Shown: positions 43,531 through 53,163 of the stretch, in pieces
How the letters are laid out: every line of letters starts with the position of its first letter
Position numbering within the stretch: position 1 is the first letter of the stretch
NCBI GenBank assembly: GCA_020161355.1
Contig: JAIUOF010000001.1
Span: 496,001 to 560,000 of the forward strand
DNA from: Bacteroidota bacterium
GTDB taxonomy: Bacteria > Bacteroidota > Bacteroidia > Cytophagales > Spirosomataceae
DNA length: 64,000 nucleotides
Direction of reading: 5' to 3'
Program-made: the position numbers and the translations under genes
Notes under the pieces: model-generated
The model's database searches: none
Seen by the model: the letters and a program-made list of their open reading frames with translations, nothing else
What the model was told of the DNA's origin: nothing

Positions 43531-44187
43531 ATGTCATATAAAATAGGAATTTTTAGTTTAGAAAAAAACTCGGGAAAGACTGTTTCGGCAGTATTCCTGG
43601 CGGAAAGTCTGGCGACCTTAAATCAAAAAGTTGCACTGATAGATTTGCGCCAAAATTCCGATTTAAATAATTTTTTAAAATTAGAAAATAGAAATTCAGA
43701 AACGATAAAAATTTCCGAATCTTCATGGAAATACCTCAAAGCTAAAGATATTGGATCATTTCAAAAGGCTATCACCTTTGATGAAAATTATGATTTTGTT
43801 TTGGTTGATTTTCCATCCTATAAAAATGAATTTACAAACCAGGTATTGGAAAAACTGGACACAGTAATTATTCCGGTAGAATGTGAATTTTATGGAATTG
43901 ACAATTTAAATGAAACTTTTGAAGAAATTCTGAAAGTTGAACATCTGAAAGTAGAAGGAATTTTACTTACTAAAGTGGACAATAACAATACGCTGGTGGA
44001 TAGAATTAAAGGTTTCTTGAAGGAAAATTTTTCGGATTTAATATTCAATACATCAATTTTAAGAAATTATTATTTAGGCCTTCCACACTTTTCAATTGAG
44101 AATCTCAATCATTCCATTCCGAATTTTGGATTTGCTGATTATTTAAAACTTGCTAACGAAATACTTGAAAACAGAAACAATGGATAA
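43531..44187 (+). CDS. parA: ParA-like chromosome-partition ATPase with altered active site
   Basis: 218 aa, shorter than typical ParA (about 255). It lies directly before parB and overlaps it by 8 nt, the standard Bacteroidota position of parA. The C-terminal half follows Soj closely (DTVIIPVECEFYGIDNL, VEGILLTKVDNN). The nucleotide site does not: the canonical KGGVGKT reads EKNSGKT at residues 11-17, so the signature Lys11 is Glu and Gly12 is Lys, while Gly15, Lys16 and Thr17 remain. The Asp-x-Asp-Pro-Gln strand reads DLRQN, so catalytic Asp40 is Arg. Binding to ParB may persist, but normal ATP cycling is doubtful. A second, intact ParA may exist elsewhere. Confidence 0.7.
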   Translation: MSYKIGIFSLEKNSGKTVSAVFLAESLATLNQKVALIDLRQNSDLNNFLKLENRNSETIKISESSWKYLKAKDIGSFQKAITFDENYDFVLVDFPSYKNEFTNQVLEKLDTVIIPVECEFYGIDNLNETFEEILKVEHLKVEGILLTKVDNNNTLVDRIKGFLKENFSDLIFNTSILRNYYLGLPHFSIENLNHSIPNFGFADYLKLANEILENRNNG

Positions 44188-45070
44188 ACAAATAAAAAGA
44201 AAAGGTCTGGGAAAAGGTTTAGGTGCTTTGCTTTCTGAAAGAACTCAGGAAAAAGAGGAACTTATGCCTGTTGAAGACCGGTCTTTTGAAATTCTGATTG
44301 AAAATATTAGCACTAATCCATTCCAGCCACGTACCAATTTTGAGCCGGTTGCTTTGAATGAATTGAAAGAATCGATCCAGTCACAAGGAATAATTCAGCC
44401 CATTACAGTCAGAAAAATTGGAGAAAGCAAATTTCAGTTAATTTCGGGAGAAAGACGCTTGCAGGCCTCAAAATTAGCAGGTTTGACTAAAATTCCGGCA
44501 TTTATACGTGAGGCAACTGATAATCAGATGCTCGAAATGGGGCTCATTGAAAATATTCAGCGGGAGAATCTAAACGCAATGGAGGTGGCGTTGGCGTATA
44601 AAAGATTAATTGACGAATGTAATATAAAGCAGGAGGAAGTAGGAGCAAAGGTGGGCAAAGACAGAACCACAGTTACCAACTATCTGAGATTATTAAATTT
44701 GCCAATTGCTGTGCAGGAGGGTTTGAAGTTAAAAAAGCTTTCAATGGGGCACGCCAGAGCTCTTTTAGGCATTGAGGATGAAAAATTGTTACAGAAAATT
44801 TATCAGGATATTGTTGAGAACGAACTTTCGGTAAGAAAAGTAGAAGAGATCATTAAATATCACAATTCAGATAAAAAAACCAAAAATATTACTAAAAAAA
44901 GTAATTCTATCCAAAAACGTTCACTTGAAGAATTTCAGGAAAGTTTTTCGGGAGTATTTAACAGAAAAGTATTGGTTTTGGCTGATGAAAATTCAAAAGG
45001 TGAAATAAAAATTCCGTTTGGATCAAGAAGTGAATTAGATGAAATTTTGAATAAGCTCCGAAAGAAATAA
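44180..45070 (+). CDS. parB: ParB/Spo0J chromosome-partition CTPase
   Basis: 296 aa. The N-terminus RKGLGKGLGALLSE is the usual ParA-interacting tail. The ParB/Srx domain holds NPFQPRTNF and the CTP-binding GERRLQASKLAGLTKIPAFIR (read in two parts), then ENIQRENLNAMEVA. The helix-turn-helix is KQEEVGAKVGKDRTTVTNYL and the C-terminal dimer domain ends the protein. It should bind parS and spread as a clamp. No parS was noticed in the window. ATG at 44180 overlaps the parA-like gene by 8 nt; an upstream in-frame start is less likely. Confidence 0.92.
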   Translation: MDKQIKRKGLGKGLGALLSERTQEKEELMPVEDRSFEILIENISTNPFQPRTNFEPVALNELKESIQSQGIIQPITVRKIGESKFQLISGERRLQASKLAGLTKIPAFIREATDNQMLEMGLIENIQRENLNAMEVALAYKRLIDECNIKQEEVGAKVGKDRTTVTNYLRLLNLPIAVQEGLKLKKLSMGHARALLGIEDEKLLQKIYQDIVENELSVRKVEEIIKYHNSDKKTKNITKKSNSIQKRSLEEFQESFSGVFNRKVLVLADENSKGEIKIPFGSRSELDEILNKLRKK

Positions 45071-45080
45071 TTTACTGATT

Positions 45081-45746
45081 GTGAATCTAAAACAAGCCGG
45101 AATATTTTTGTTTCTGTTTATTTGTTTGAAAAGCGTAATTGCTTTCGGGCAAAGGGATTCCCTGTTGTCAAAAATTGACTCCCTGAATAAGAAAAATACT
45201 ACGACAATAGATACTTCAAGAGGATACAAATTCAGAAGTTTTAGAAAAAATGGTAAAGAATTATTTTCCAAGTCCTTTGGATTTTCTCCCATAAAATCTA
45301 ATGAAAGACCCAAAGTTGCATTTTTCCGTTCGGTGATATTTCCGGGTTGGGGACAAATAACCAACAAGCAGTTCATAAAACTTCCTATAATTTATGGTGC
45401 TGCCGCTGTAGGAGGTTATTTTATCTACGATAATAATAAAAAATTTCAGGAATTTAAGGGTTATCTTCAGGAAATGTCTGATAAAGGGACCACCGAAATC
45501 ATGATTGGGAATATGGGGCCGTATAATGAGAGTGTAATAAATACAGCCGCAAGGCAATACCGGAGGTGGAAACAAGGCACTGTAATCGGATTTGCTGCCG
45601 GCTGGCTATTATTTGCCGTTGAAGCCAATGTAGCAGCCCATATGAAGACTTTTGATGTCTCAGACGATATTTCTATGAGAATAAGTGGTGGTCCATTGGG
45701 TCAGAATGCCGGAATAGGTTTAAGAATGAATTTAAATTTAAAATAA
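45081..45746 (+). CDS. DUF5683 family membrane protein
   Basis: 221 aa with a signal peptide (FLFLFICLKSVIAFG). The family motif FFRSVIFPGWGQITNKQF is followed by hydrophobic segments (IIYGAAAVGGYFIYD and TVIGFAAGWLLFAVEANVAAH) and a C-terminal barrel-like strand (NAGIGLRMNLNL). The start is GTG at 45081. Bacteroidota genomes often place this gene between parB and dapB, as here (10 nt after parB, 2 nt before dapB), but its function is not known to me. It may be a small envelope protein. Confidence 0.75.
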   Translation: MNLKQAGIFLFLFICLKSVIAFGQRDSLLSKIDSLNKKNTTTIDTSRGYKFRSFRKNGKELFSKSFGFSPIKSNERPKVAFFRSVIFPGWGQITNKQFIKLPIIYGAAAVGGYFIYDNNKKFQEFKGYLQEMSDKGTTEIMIGNMGPYNESVINTAARQYRRWKQGTVIGFAAGWLLFAVEANVAAHMKTFDVSDDISMRISGGPLGQNAGIGLRMNLNLK

Positions 45747-45748
45747 AG

Positions 45749-46465
45749 ATGAGGATAGGCTTGCTTGGATATGGCAAAATGGGAAGAGCAATTGAAAAAA
45801 TTGCCCAGGAAAGAGGGCATGAAATAGCATTCAGGGTAGATTTAGACAGCGATCAAAAACTTTCAAATTATACTGCTGCTGATGTTGATGTGGTAATTGA
45901 ATTCAGTTCGCCACATTCGGCATATGAAAACCTCAAAAACTGTATGAAGCAAGGCTTTAAAACGGTTTCAGGTACCACCGGATGGCTTGAACACAAAGCA
46001 GAAATAGAGAAGTTATGTAAGGATAACCAGGCGGCATTTTTCTATTCAAGCAATTATAGCATTGGTGTAAACCTTTTTTTCAAGCTTAATAAGGTTTTGG
46101 CGGGTCTTTTGGCTCCTCAAAAACAATATGAAATTTTCACCTCTGAAATACACCATACCGAGAAGTTAGATGCCCCAAGCGGTACCGCCATAACATTAGC
46201 GGAAGGAATCATAGAGAATAATCCAGAAAAGAAAACTTGGGTAAATAACGAAATCCCAAAAAAAGATGAAATAGCAATTTGGTCTTCCAGAGAGGGAAAA
46301 GTTCCTGGCACACATGCTATAAAATATATCTCAGATGTAGATGAAATTGAAATAAAACATACCGCATATTCCAGACAAGGCTTTGCTTTAGGTGCGGTAA
46401 TTGCGGCAGAATGGTTGGCTGATAAAACAGGTGTTTTTGGTATGGACGATATGCTTAAATTATAA
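45749..46465 (+). CDS. dapB: 4-Hydroxy-tetrahydrodipicolinate reductase
   Basis: 238 aa. The NAD(P)-binding N-terminus reads GLLGYGKMGRAI; the substrate/catalytic motif is SEIHHTEKLDAPSGTA, with His and Lys as in E. coli DapB. SSNYSIGVNLFF and YSRQGFALGAV are further conserved blocks. The enzyme acts in lysine and diaminopimelate synthesis, upstream of dapD found at 58.6 kb. It ends the parA-parB-DUF5683-dapB operon before a terminator. Confidence 0.93.
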   Translation: MRIGLLGYGKMGRAIEKIAQERGHEIAFRVDLDSDQKLSNYTAADVDVVIEFSSPHSAYENLKNCMKQGFKTVSGTTGWLEHKAEIEKLCKDNQAAFFYSSNYSIGVNLFFKLNKVLAGLLAPQKQYEIFTSEIHHTEKLDAPSGTAITLAEGIIENNPEKKTWVNNEIPKKDEIAIWSSREGKVPGTHAIKYISDVDEIEIKHTAYSRQGFALGAVIAAEWLADKTGVFGMDDMLKL

Positions 46466-46489
46466 AAAAGTGGCTTTCGCCACTTTTTT
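46464..46489. terminator. Shared terminator of dapB and the M61 peptidase gene
   Basis: AAAAAAGTGGC and GCCACTTTTTT form an 11-bp stem with a 4-nt loop. The M61 stop codon on the - strand (46488-46490) lies at its edge. Confidence 0.85.
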
Positions 46490-48296
46490 ATTTTATATGC
46501 ATAAATTTTTTGTACTTCTTTATTGAAATGGGGTCATCCGTTCTAATTGGAGTTAATTTCACCGAATAATTTGGGTTTCCCTCCAGCTTAACTGAAAATT
46601 TTCTTGTTACACCACCTCTTTTTACTTCAAAATCCAAAACATCACCTACTTTTTTATTTTCCAGCAATTCTGCCAATGTAGTAAATGTTTTACCATTCAC
46701 TTTTGAAATTTCATCATTTACATTCAATCCGTTGGAATAGGCGGCAGTACCTTTGTCAACCCTGGAAATGATTTTACCCCGTACCTGTGCTCCAAGAAAT
46801 GGCTTATCCAGGTTTAATTGTTCCACGCTGGCATCAATGTCTGCCATTTTATAAAACTTCTTATAATCAATAGCTTCAGTTCCATATATCTGATTTTTAA
46901 AAAATTCCTTCAAATCTAATCCTGAAACTCTCTCGCAGGCAATTCTGAATTCATCATCAGTAAATCCAACATTTTTGGCAAGATAATTTTCATTATATAA
47001 CAGCCTTAACACATCATCCAGTGATTTTTCACCGTTTGTATTTCCAATTATCATAAGGTTTAACATCGTACCAACTACGCCGCCTTTGGTATAATAAGAA
47101 ACCGTAGAATTATTTGAGTTTTCATTAGGCCGGTAATATTTAATCCAGGCATCAAAAGAAGATTCCGCAACTGACTGAACTTTATTTCCAGGTGCATTTT
47201 CTGTATTTCCGATATCAGAAGCCAACATGCCCAGGAATTTATTTTCTTCAATCATATCGGCCCTTCTCAAAATATCATCCTGATAATAAGAGGTAAAACC
47301 TTCTGAAACCCATAGCATATTGGTGTAATTTTCGTTTTCATAATCAAATGGCCCCAATGCAACCGGTCTCAGTCTTTTTACATTCCACAAATGAAAATAC
47401 TCATGTGCAATCAAACCTAAGAACCCAACATATTTTTCCTTGTCAGTGTAGGCATCAGGTGACGTTTGGCAAGTGGTACTGTTTAAATGTTCCAAGCCAC
47501 CCCCAATCCCCGGCATATGATGGACAATAAACAGATATTCCTTACATGGATGTGCACCGCCAAAAACGCTTCCACTGGCTTCTACCACTTTTTTATAATC
47601 ATTAATCAAAGTTTTGGGATCATAACCCAGATCCTGCACAGAATAATTGGCAATGGTGTGTTTTACGCCCATAGCCTCAAATTCCAAAATATCTTGGTTT
47701 CCGACTTCAATCGGGCTATCAACAAGCAAATCAAAATTTTCAACCTCAAAAGTATTTTTTCCGATAGCTGGCAACGCCACAGATACTTTTTTAAATGACT
47801 CATGTGGAATGATTTTCAATGATGTAGCTGAGTTAATGTACTGCGGTACAAACATAAAAACAGCGGCACCGTTAGCATATCCATGGGTATCATCAAGATG
47901 AGCATTCCTCACTGAAAGTTCGAAAGAATAAACCCTATACTTAACTTCTACTTTTTCCTTTCCGTTAATTTTAACACGCCAGGTATTTTTTGAAATTTTA
48001 TTCGATTCTATTATACCGCCAGCCTGAAAAGCTTCAAACCCTTCCACATTTTTGGCATATTCCCTGATCAGATAAGATCCCGGTGTCCAAACTGGCATTT
48101 TAAAATCTAAAAAACCAACATTTTCTGGTACAGTAGCAGTGATTTTAACCTCAAAGTAGTGTGAGCTGGGCTCAGGCATAGAAAGCTCATAGGAAACAGG
48201 ATAATCCTTCATTTTGCTGGTATTTAATTTTGTAGCAGAGCAGGATGAAAACACTGCAGACGTCAATAATAAAACAATAAATTTAAACCTTAACAT
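46488..48296 (-). CDS. M61 family metallopeptidase with PDZ domain, lipoprotein
   Basis: 602 aa. The signal peptide ends in a lipobox (FSSC, Cys19). The N-terminal beta-rich domain (VWTPGSYLIREYAKNVEGF) belongs to the glycyl aminopeptidase family. The gluzincin site is HEYFH at 298-302 (AHEYFHLWNVKRLRP), with the third ligand Glu in VSEGFTSYY. A PDZ domain covers about residues 500-585 (FLGAQVRGKIISRVDKGTAA). It probably trims peptides in the periplasm or at the outer membrane. The gene diverges from the large TPR gene. Confidence 0.88.
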   Translation of the reverse strand: MLRFKFIVLLLTSAVFSSCSATKLNTSKMKDYPVSYELSMPEPSSHYFEVKITATVPENVGFLDFKMPVWTPGSYLIREYAKNVEGFEAFQAGGIIESNKISKNTWRVKINGKEKVEVKYRVYSFELSVRNAHLDDTHGYANGAAVFMFVPQYINSATSLKIIPHESFKKVSVALPAIGKNTFEVENFDLLVDSPIEVGNQDILEFEAMGVKHTIANYSVQDLGYDPKTLINDYKKVVEASGSVFGGAHPCKEYLFIVHHMPGIGGGLEHLNSTTCQTSPDAYTDKEKYVGFLGLIAHEYFHLWNVKRLRPVALGPFDYENENYTNMLWVSEGFTSYYQDDILRRADMIEENKFLGMLASDIGNTENAPGNKVQSVAESSFDAWIKYYRPNENSNNSTVSYYTKGGVVGTMLNLMIIGNTNGEKSLDDVLRLLYNENYLAKNVGFTDDEFRIACERVSGLDLKEFFKNQIYGTEAIDYKKFYKMADIDASVEQLNLDKPFLGAQVRGKIISRVDKGTAAYSNGLNVNDEISKVNGKTFTTLAELLENKKVGDVLDFEVKRGGVTRKFSVKLEGNPNYSVKLTPIRTDDPISIKKYKKFMHIK

Positions 48297-48319
48297 TTGA
48301 TTTTGATTAATGATGAATA

Positions 48320-48327
48320 CAAAACTA
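48320..48327 (-). promoter_or_regulatory. Putative -7 element of the M61 peptidase gene
   Basis: On the - strand TAGTTTTG lies 24 nt before the ATG. The nearest TTTG is only 15 bp upstream, shorter than usual. Confidence 0.5.
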
Positions 48328-48392
48328 CAATTTTTAAAAAATCAAATCGTTTTGTTCGATAAATATCTCAAAAAGTTTTTTAAATCTTAGTT

Positions 48393-48426
48393 TTTGAGAA
48401 AAAAACGGAACAATTTCTTAATTTTG
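48393..48426 (+). promoter_or_regulatory. Promoter of the TPR-barrel-HU/SPOR-TonB operon
   Basis: TTTG at 48393-48396 and TAATTTTG at 48419-48426 are 22 bp apart, 26 nt before the ATG at 48453. Confidence 0.65.
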
Positions 48427-48452
48427 TTCAATTTTATTTCAAATTCCTTATT

Positions 48453-51446
48453 ATGAAATTTAAATCATTATTGATAGCTTTCCTTGTTTCATTCCATACT
48501 TTAATTGGACAAAATACGCTTAGTTATACCCAACTTGAAGCCCATTTTAATAACGGAATAGAGTTGTTTCAAAAGAAAGCTTATGCAGCTGCACGTAAAG
48601 AATTACATGAGTATATTTCAAAATCTGAAAAATCTTTAAACCCTAACAAATTCAATATCGCCAATGCCGAATACTATTCCGCATTAGCTTCGCTTTATAC
48701 TCAAGCGAAAGATGCAGATATCGAAGTTGAAAGATTTGTGTTGAAAAATCCTGAACATCCAAAAGCCAAATTAATTTTTAATGACCTTGCAAAAAGCTTT
48801 TTCGATAAGGGAGACTATAAAGGAGCCATTGCATACTACAAAAAAGCCCTTGAAAACCGATCTGATAACATTGATACTTATGAAATCAGATACCAGCTTG
48901 CTTTGGCATATTACCAAACTAAGGATTTCAAAAATGCACTTTCAGAATTTGACAAAGTTAAGGGTACGGTAGCACCCAATGCCCTGAATGCTGCATATTA
49001 TGCGGCAGTGATAAATTTTCAAAATGAAAATTTTGACCTTGCACTCACCGATTTGAAGCGTGTTGAAAATGTAAATCCTTATAAAATCGAAGTCCCAAAC
49101 TGGATCGGACAAATATATTACCGCCAAAAAAAACATGATGAACTTACAGCTTATGCCGAACCAATAATCGCCAATCCGAATGGAAGAAAAATTGACGATT
49201 TGTGCCTTCTCACCGCTGAAGTCAATTTTTTCGATGATAATTTTGAAAAAGCTGCAGTTTATTACGACAAATTCAAATCGTTCCGGAGAGGATCAGTAAG
49301 TGATCAGGTTACTTTTCGTCATGCATTCAGCCTATATAAAACCGGAAAATTTGAAAAAGCTTCAACATTATTTAAATCTTTAGCTAACAATAACTCAGAA
49401 ATTGGACAGCAATCAGCTTATTATCTGGGTATTTCCTCTTTGAAAACAGGAGATTTAAATGCAGCAATGGCCGCATTTGAAAACGCTAAAAAAAGTGATT
49501 TTGATAAAAATATCAAAGAGGAAGCGGCTTACAATTATGTAAAAGTTTTAGTAGAAAAGTCAAATAACCAACTTGCTATTAATGAACTACAAAGTTATCT
49601 TAAAAATTATCCCAATGGAAAGTATGTGGATGAATCCAATGAATTGCTAAGTGAGATTTTCTTTGAGACTAACAGTTATGTTTCTGCTATAAATTACATA
49701 GAATCTCTGCCTCGCAGGACTTCAAAAATTGATGAGGCCTATCAAAAATTGTGTTACAACCAGGGAGTTGTTGATTTTAATCTCGAGAAATATGAAAGTG
49801 CAATTAAGTATTTCGATAAATCACTTGAAAAACCCACGGATAAGGCATTAGCTACAAAAGCAAAATATTGGAAAGCTGAATCATTTAATCTTTCTGAAAG
49901 CCCACTTGCTGAAGGTATTTATCGAGAATTGGCCAATTCAGGTGACGCCGAAGTCAAACAAAAAAGCTTATATAGCCTTGGATATGTGTTTTTCAACAAA
50001 AAGGAATTTGCTAAAGCACAAAAATACTTTGAGGATTTTAGAAATAATTCGAAAGGAGAGACCTCTTTGATTCAGAATTATGAAGATGCCCTGGTAAGAA
50101 TTGCGGATTGCCAACTGGCCGAAAAGAATTATACCCAGGCTTTTAAAAATTACGATTTGGCATATCAAGTCAACAAAACCGACAAGGATTACACGCTTTA
50201 TCAAAAAGGCATAACTTTAAAGTATTTGGACAGAGATAAGGAATCAAAGGAAATTTTTGAAAAATTCTCAAAATTATATGCTTCTTCCAGATTAATTGAT
50301 GATGCTCTATTCCAAAATGCTGAATTTGAAATGGAAAAAAGCAATTACGCCGCAGCAATATCAATTTTGACCGATTTAATGAGAAAAAAACCAAATAGTG
50401 TTTTAATCCCGCAGGCATTATTAAAAAGAGCGATTTCCTTTTCAAATCTTCAGGATCATGATAAGGCGATTGCAGATTTTAAAGTGATAATTAATAAATA
50501 TGGCAAAACCGAATATGCTGAAGAAGCTTTGCTTGGATTGAGAGAGTCATTGAATAACAGTAACCGAACAGAAGAATTTGCTGAAGTTGCCGACCAATAT
50601 CAAAAAAGTAACCCCAATGACAAATCTGTCATTAATTTGCAATTTGATGCTGCAAAAGACCTATATTATTCCGAAAAATATGATAAAGCTATTGTAGCCC
50701 TGCAAAATTTTATCAATGCAAATCCAAAGAGTAGTTCAGCTCCCGAAGCAAATTTCCTCATTGCAGAATCCTATTTTATCCTTAACAAAAAAGATGAGGC
50801 TTTGAAATATTATCAGGAAATAGTAATAAGTAATAATTCAGAGTTTTTAAGCAAATCAGCAATCAGATCGGGGAATATAAATTACGATAAGCAAAATTAC
50901 TCCGATGCAATTCTTAATTTTTTGCAGGTACTTTCTAGCACTTCCAATCAAAGAGACATCGTAGTTGCTCAGGAAGGGCTTTTCAAATCTTATTATTTCA
51001 AAGGTGATTACGATAAAGCCATTGAATTTTGTAACAAAGTAATTCAGGAAGGCGGTAACACAGTTATGGGTGCTGAAAACAGGGCTGTTTTATTTAAAGG
51101 AAAGGCCAATTTCCAGAAAAAAGATTACAATTCCGCCAAAACAGAATTTGAAAAAGTAATTGGAATGGCCAAAGATATATCAGGAGCCGAAGCAAAATAT
51201 TTCATTGGTGAAATTCATTATGCCAAAAAAGAATACGAAACATCTATAAAAGTTCTTCAGGAATTAGCTGCTGATTTTTCTGACTTTACCTATTGGTATG
51301 AGAAAGCCTTCTTACTTATAGCAGACAATTATCTGGGAAAAAATGATGAGTTCATGGCAAAAGCAACGTTGAAATCTATCATCGAAAATTCTGATAATAA
51401 AGACACAGTAGAAAAAGCAAAACAAAAACTTAAAGCAATCAACTGA
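48453..51446 (+). CDS. Giant secreted TPR-repeat protein
   Basis: 997 aa. A signal peptide (LLIAFLVSFHTLIGQ) is followed by TPR-like helical pairs over nearly the whole length, recognisable by blocks such as DKGDYKGAIAYYKKALENR, KNALSEFDKVKG and YDKAIVALQNFINANPKSSS (BamD/YbgF-like spacing with Pro at the turn). There is no lipobox or C-terminal barrel, so it should be soluble in the periplasm. It probably acts as a scaffold. It is the first gene of a run of six on one strand; the next begins 2 nt after its stop. Confidence 0.7.
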   Translation: MKFKSLLIAFLVSFHTLIGQNTLSYTQLEAHFNNGIELFQKKAYAAARKELHEYISKSEKSLNPNKFNIANAEYYSALASLYTQAKDADIEVERFVLKNPEHPKAKLIFNDLAKSFFDKGDYKGAIAYYKKALENRSDNIDTYEIRYQLALAYYQTKDFKNALSEFDKVKGTVAPNALNAAYYAAVINFQNENFDLALTDLKRVENVNPYKIEVPNWIGQIYYRQKKHDELTAYAEPIIANPNGRKIDDLCLLTAEVNFFDDNFEKAAVYYDKFKSFRRGSVSDQVTFRHAFSLYKTGKFEKASTLFKSLANNNSEIGQQSAYYLGISSLKTGDLNAAMAAFENAKKSDFDKNIKEEAAYNYVKVLVEKSNNQLAINELQSYLKNYPNGKYVDESNELLSEIFFETNSYVSAINYIESLPRRTSKIDEAYQKLCYNQGVVDFNLEKYESAIKYFDKSLEKPTDKALATKAKYWKAESFNLSESPLAEGIYRELANSGDAEVKQKSLYSLGYVFFNKKEFAKAQKYFEDFRNNSKGETSLIQNYEDALVRIADCQLAEKNYTQAFKNYDLAYQVNKTDKDYTLYQKGITLKYLDRDKESKEIFEKFSKLYASSRLIDDALFQNAEFEMEKSNYAAAISILTDLMRKKPNSVLIPQALLKRAISFSNLQDHDKAIADFKVIINKYGKTEYAEEALLGLRESLNNSNRTEEFAEVADQYQKSNPNDKSVINLQFDAAKDLYYSEKYDKAIVALQNFINANPKSSSAPEANFLIAESYFILNKKDEALKYYQEIVISNNSEFLSKSAIRSGNINYDKQNYSDAILNFLQVLSSTSNQRDIVVAQEGLFKSYYFKGDYDKAIEFCNKVIQEGGNTVMGAENRAVLFKGKANFQKKDYNSAKTEFEKVIGMAKDISGAEAKYFIGEIHYAKKEYETSIKVLQELAADFSDFTYWYEKAFLLIADNYLGKNDEFMAKATLKSIIENSDNKDTVEKAKQKLKAIN

Positions 51447-51448
51447 AA

Positions 51449-53149
51449 ATGACAGTAAAAAAAATATCAGCAATAGTAGTATTAAGTCTTTTTTCAGCCT
51501 CTCTATATGCTCAAAAAGAAGTAGTGAATGAAGAGATTAATATTAAAAAAGAAAAGGAAGTAGTTATCCCAAAAGCAAACAGGATTCTGGAAAAAATACC
51601 TCCTATTGTGGCGGAAAAGAAAGAAAAAAAGATGACCTACTCTTTCTATGACCGAAAGCCAACTGCAGTGGAAGAGACCAAATTTGTTCCATCAGTGGTC
51701 AATCCCGTAACCAAAAAATCAATGGATGAGGAAATTCTTGGTTACCGAAACTATCTGAAAATAGGTGCAGGAAATTTTGGCCGATTTTACGGTGAAACTT
51801 ATATCAATTCTGATCAGAACCGAAAATTCATTTATGGCATATCAGGACTACACAATTCTGCAAAAAGAGGGCCGATTCAAAGTCAAAACTCTGCCAACAG
51901 CAATTCAAAAGTTAATCTGAACGGTAAATACCACCAGAAGAATTACGAATTGAAAGTAGATGCAGGTTACGAAAGAAGGAAATATTTTTTTTATGGATAT
52001 GATACTACCATACACAAAGATTATAAACCTGAAGACCTTAAACAAGTGTTGAATCTTTTGTCTTTTTCAGGAACATTTGAGAACACCAATCCCAATCCGG
52101 TGGTAGATTACTCCTTAACTACTACTGTTAAATCTGTTTCCGACCATTACGATGCCTCTGAAACTGACTGGGGTACCAATTTTCATGCGTTTTTCCCTTT
52201 AAAAAAAGACAAAATAACCGCACTGCTGGATGCCGAAGCCTATCTGACTCATCGCTCCGATAATTATGAATTTAATCCGGTAAGAAAAAGAAATCTGTTT
52301 CGAGTCGAACCTGGTTTTAGGTTTGATTTTGGAAAAATTTCTGCCAAAATAGGTTTCAAGGCGGTCAATGAATATGATCAAATCGAAAATATCAACACCA
52401 CAAAGGGATACCCAACAGCCCTGATTTCATACAAAACACCCTCATTAACGTACTTTTTTATTGGGTATGATGGAGATATTATCAGAAACACCTTACATTC
52501 TTTTTTGAATGAAAATCCATTTTTGGTTGAACAGGTCAACCTTCTCAATACTTATAAAAACAATGATATTTATATTGGTTCTAGAGCTGAAATGTATTCA
52601 GGAATAAGCTATAACGCCAAAATTTCATATGGAAAGTATCAAAACCTTTACTATTATAACCAATATGAGGGTACTACATTTTCGCCAACTGGTTTTCCTG
52701 TAAGCGTTACTAAATTCCAAATCGATTATGAGGATGGTTTGACCGATTTTATTAATTTTTCTGGAGAATTTGGATATTCCAATTTTGACAATTGGAAACC
52801 CAACCTAAAACTGGATTATAATTATTACGAAACAGTAAAATTTGATAAACCTTACCACAGACCAGCATTCACGGCCCGATTAGGTAATACCTTCACCATT
52901 GCCGACAAGATAGTTTCTTCTGTGGATTTTTATTTTTTAGGTGGATTATATTCAAAAGATATTATGACTATGGAAACCGTAAAAATGAAAAATATAGCAG
53001 ATTTAAACGCTGAATTTACTTATTTATTCAGCAAACAGTTTTCTGCATTCGTAAAATTGAATAATATTGTAGGACAAAACTACCAACGTTATTACAACTA
53101 TCCTCAGATGGGTTTGAATTTCGTTGCAGGTATTAATGTGTCTTTATAA
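51449..53149 (+). CDS. Outer-membrane barrel protein, TonB-receptor-like without plug
   Basis: 566 aa. A signal peptide (IVVLSLFSASLYAQ) is followed by a charged Lys/Glu-rich stretch of about 70 residues (VNEEINIKKEKEVVIPK), then about 460 residues of long alternating strands (YELKVDAGYERRKYFFYGYD, FRVEPGFRFDFGKISAKIGF). It ends NLNFVAGINVSL-like, in GLNFVAGINVSL. No plug domain or TonB box is seen, yet the barrel resembles the TonB-dependent type. It likely works with the adjacent TPR protein. Substrate unknown. Confidence 0.6.
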   Translation: MTVKKISAIVVLSLFSASLYAQKEVVNEEINIKKEKEVVIPKANRILEKIPPIVAEKKEKKMTYSFYDRKPTAVEETKFVPSVVNPVTKKSMDEEILGYRNYLKIGAGNFGRFYGETYINSDQNRKFIYGISGLHNSAKRGPIQSQNSANSNSKVNLNGKYHQKNYELKVDAGYERRKYFFYGYDTTIHKDYKPEDLKQVLNLLSFSGTFENTNPNPVVDYSLTTTVKSVSDHYDASETDWGTNFHAFFPLKKDKITALLDAEAYLTHRSDNYEFNPVRKRNLFRVEPGFRFDFGKISAKIGFKAVNEYDQIENINTTKGYPTALISYKTPSLTYFFIGYDGDIIRNTLHSFLNENPFLVEQVNLLNTYKNNDIYIGSRAEMYSGISYNAKISYGKYQNLYYYNQYEGTTFSPTGFPVSVTKFQIDYEDGLTDFINFSGEFGYSNFDNWKPNLKLDYNYYETVKFDKPYHRPAFTARLGNTFTIADKIVSSVDFYFLGGLYSKDIMTMETVKMKNIADLNAEFTYLFSKQFSAFVKLNNIVGQNYQRYYNYPQMGLNFVAGINVSL

Positions 53150-53163
53150 TTTTTCCTAATAAA

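Noticed and set aside
43531..45070. Search for a parS site near parAB
   Set aside because: No GTTCCACGTGGAAC- or GTTTCACGTGAAAC-like palindrome was noticed by eye; the reading is not exhaustive, so no claim is made.
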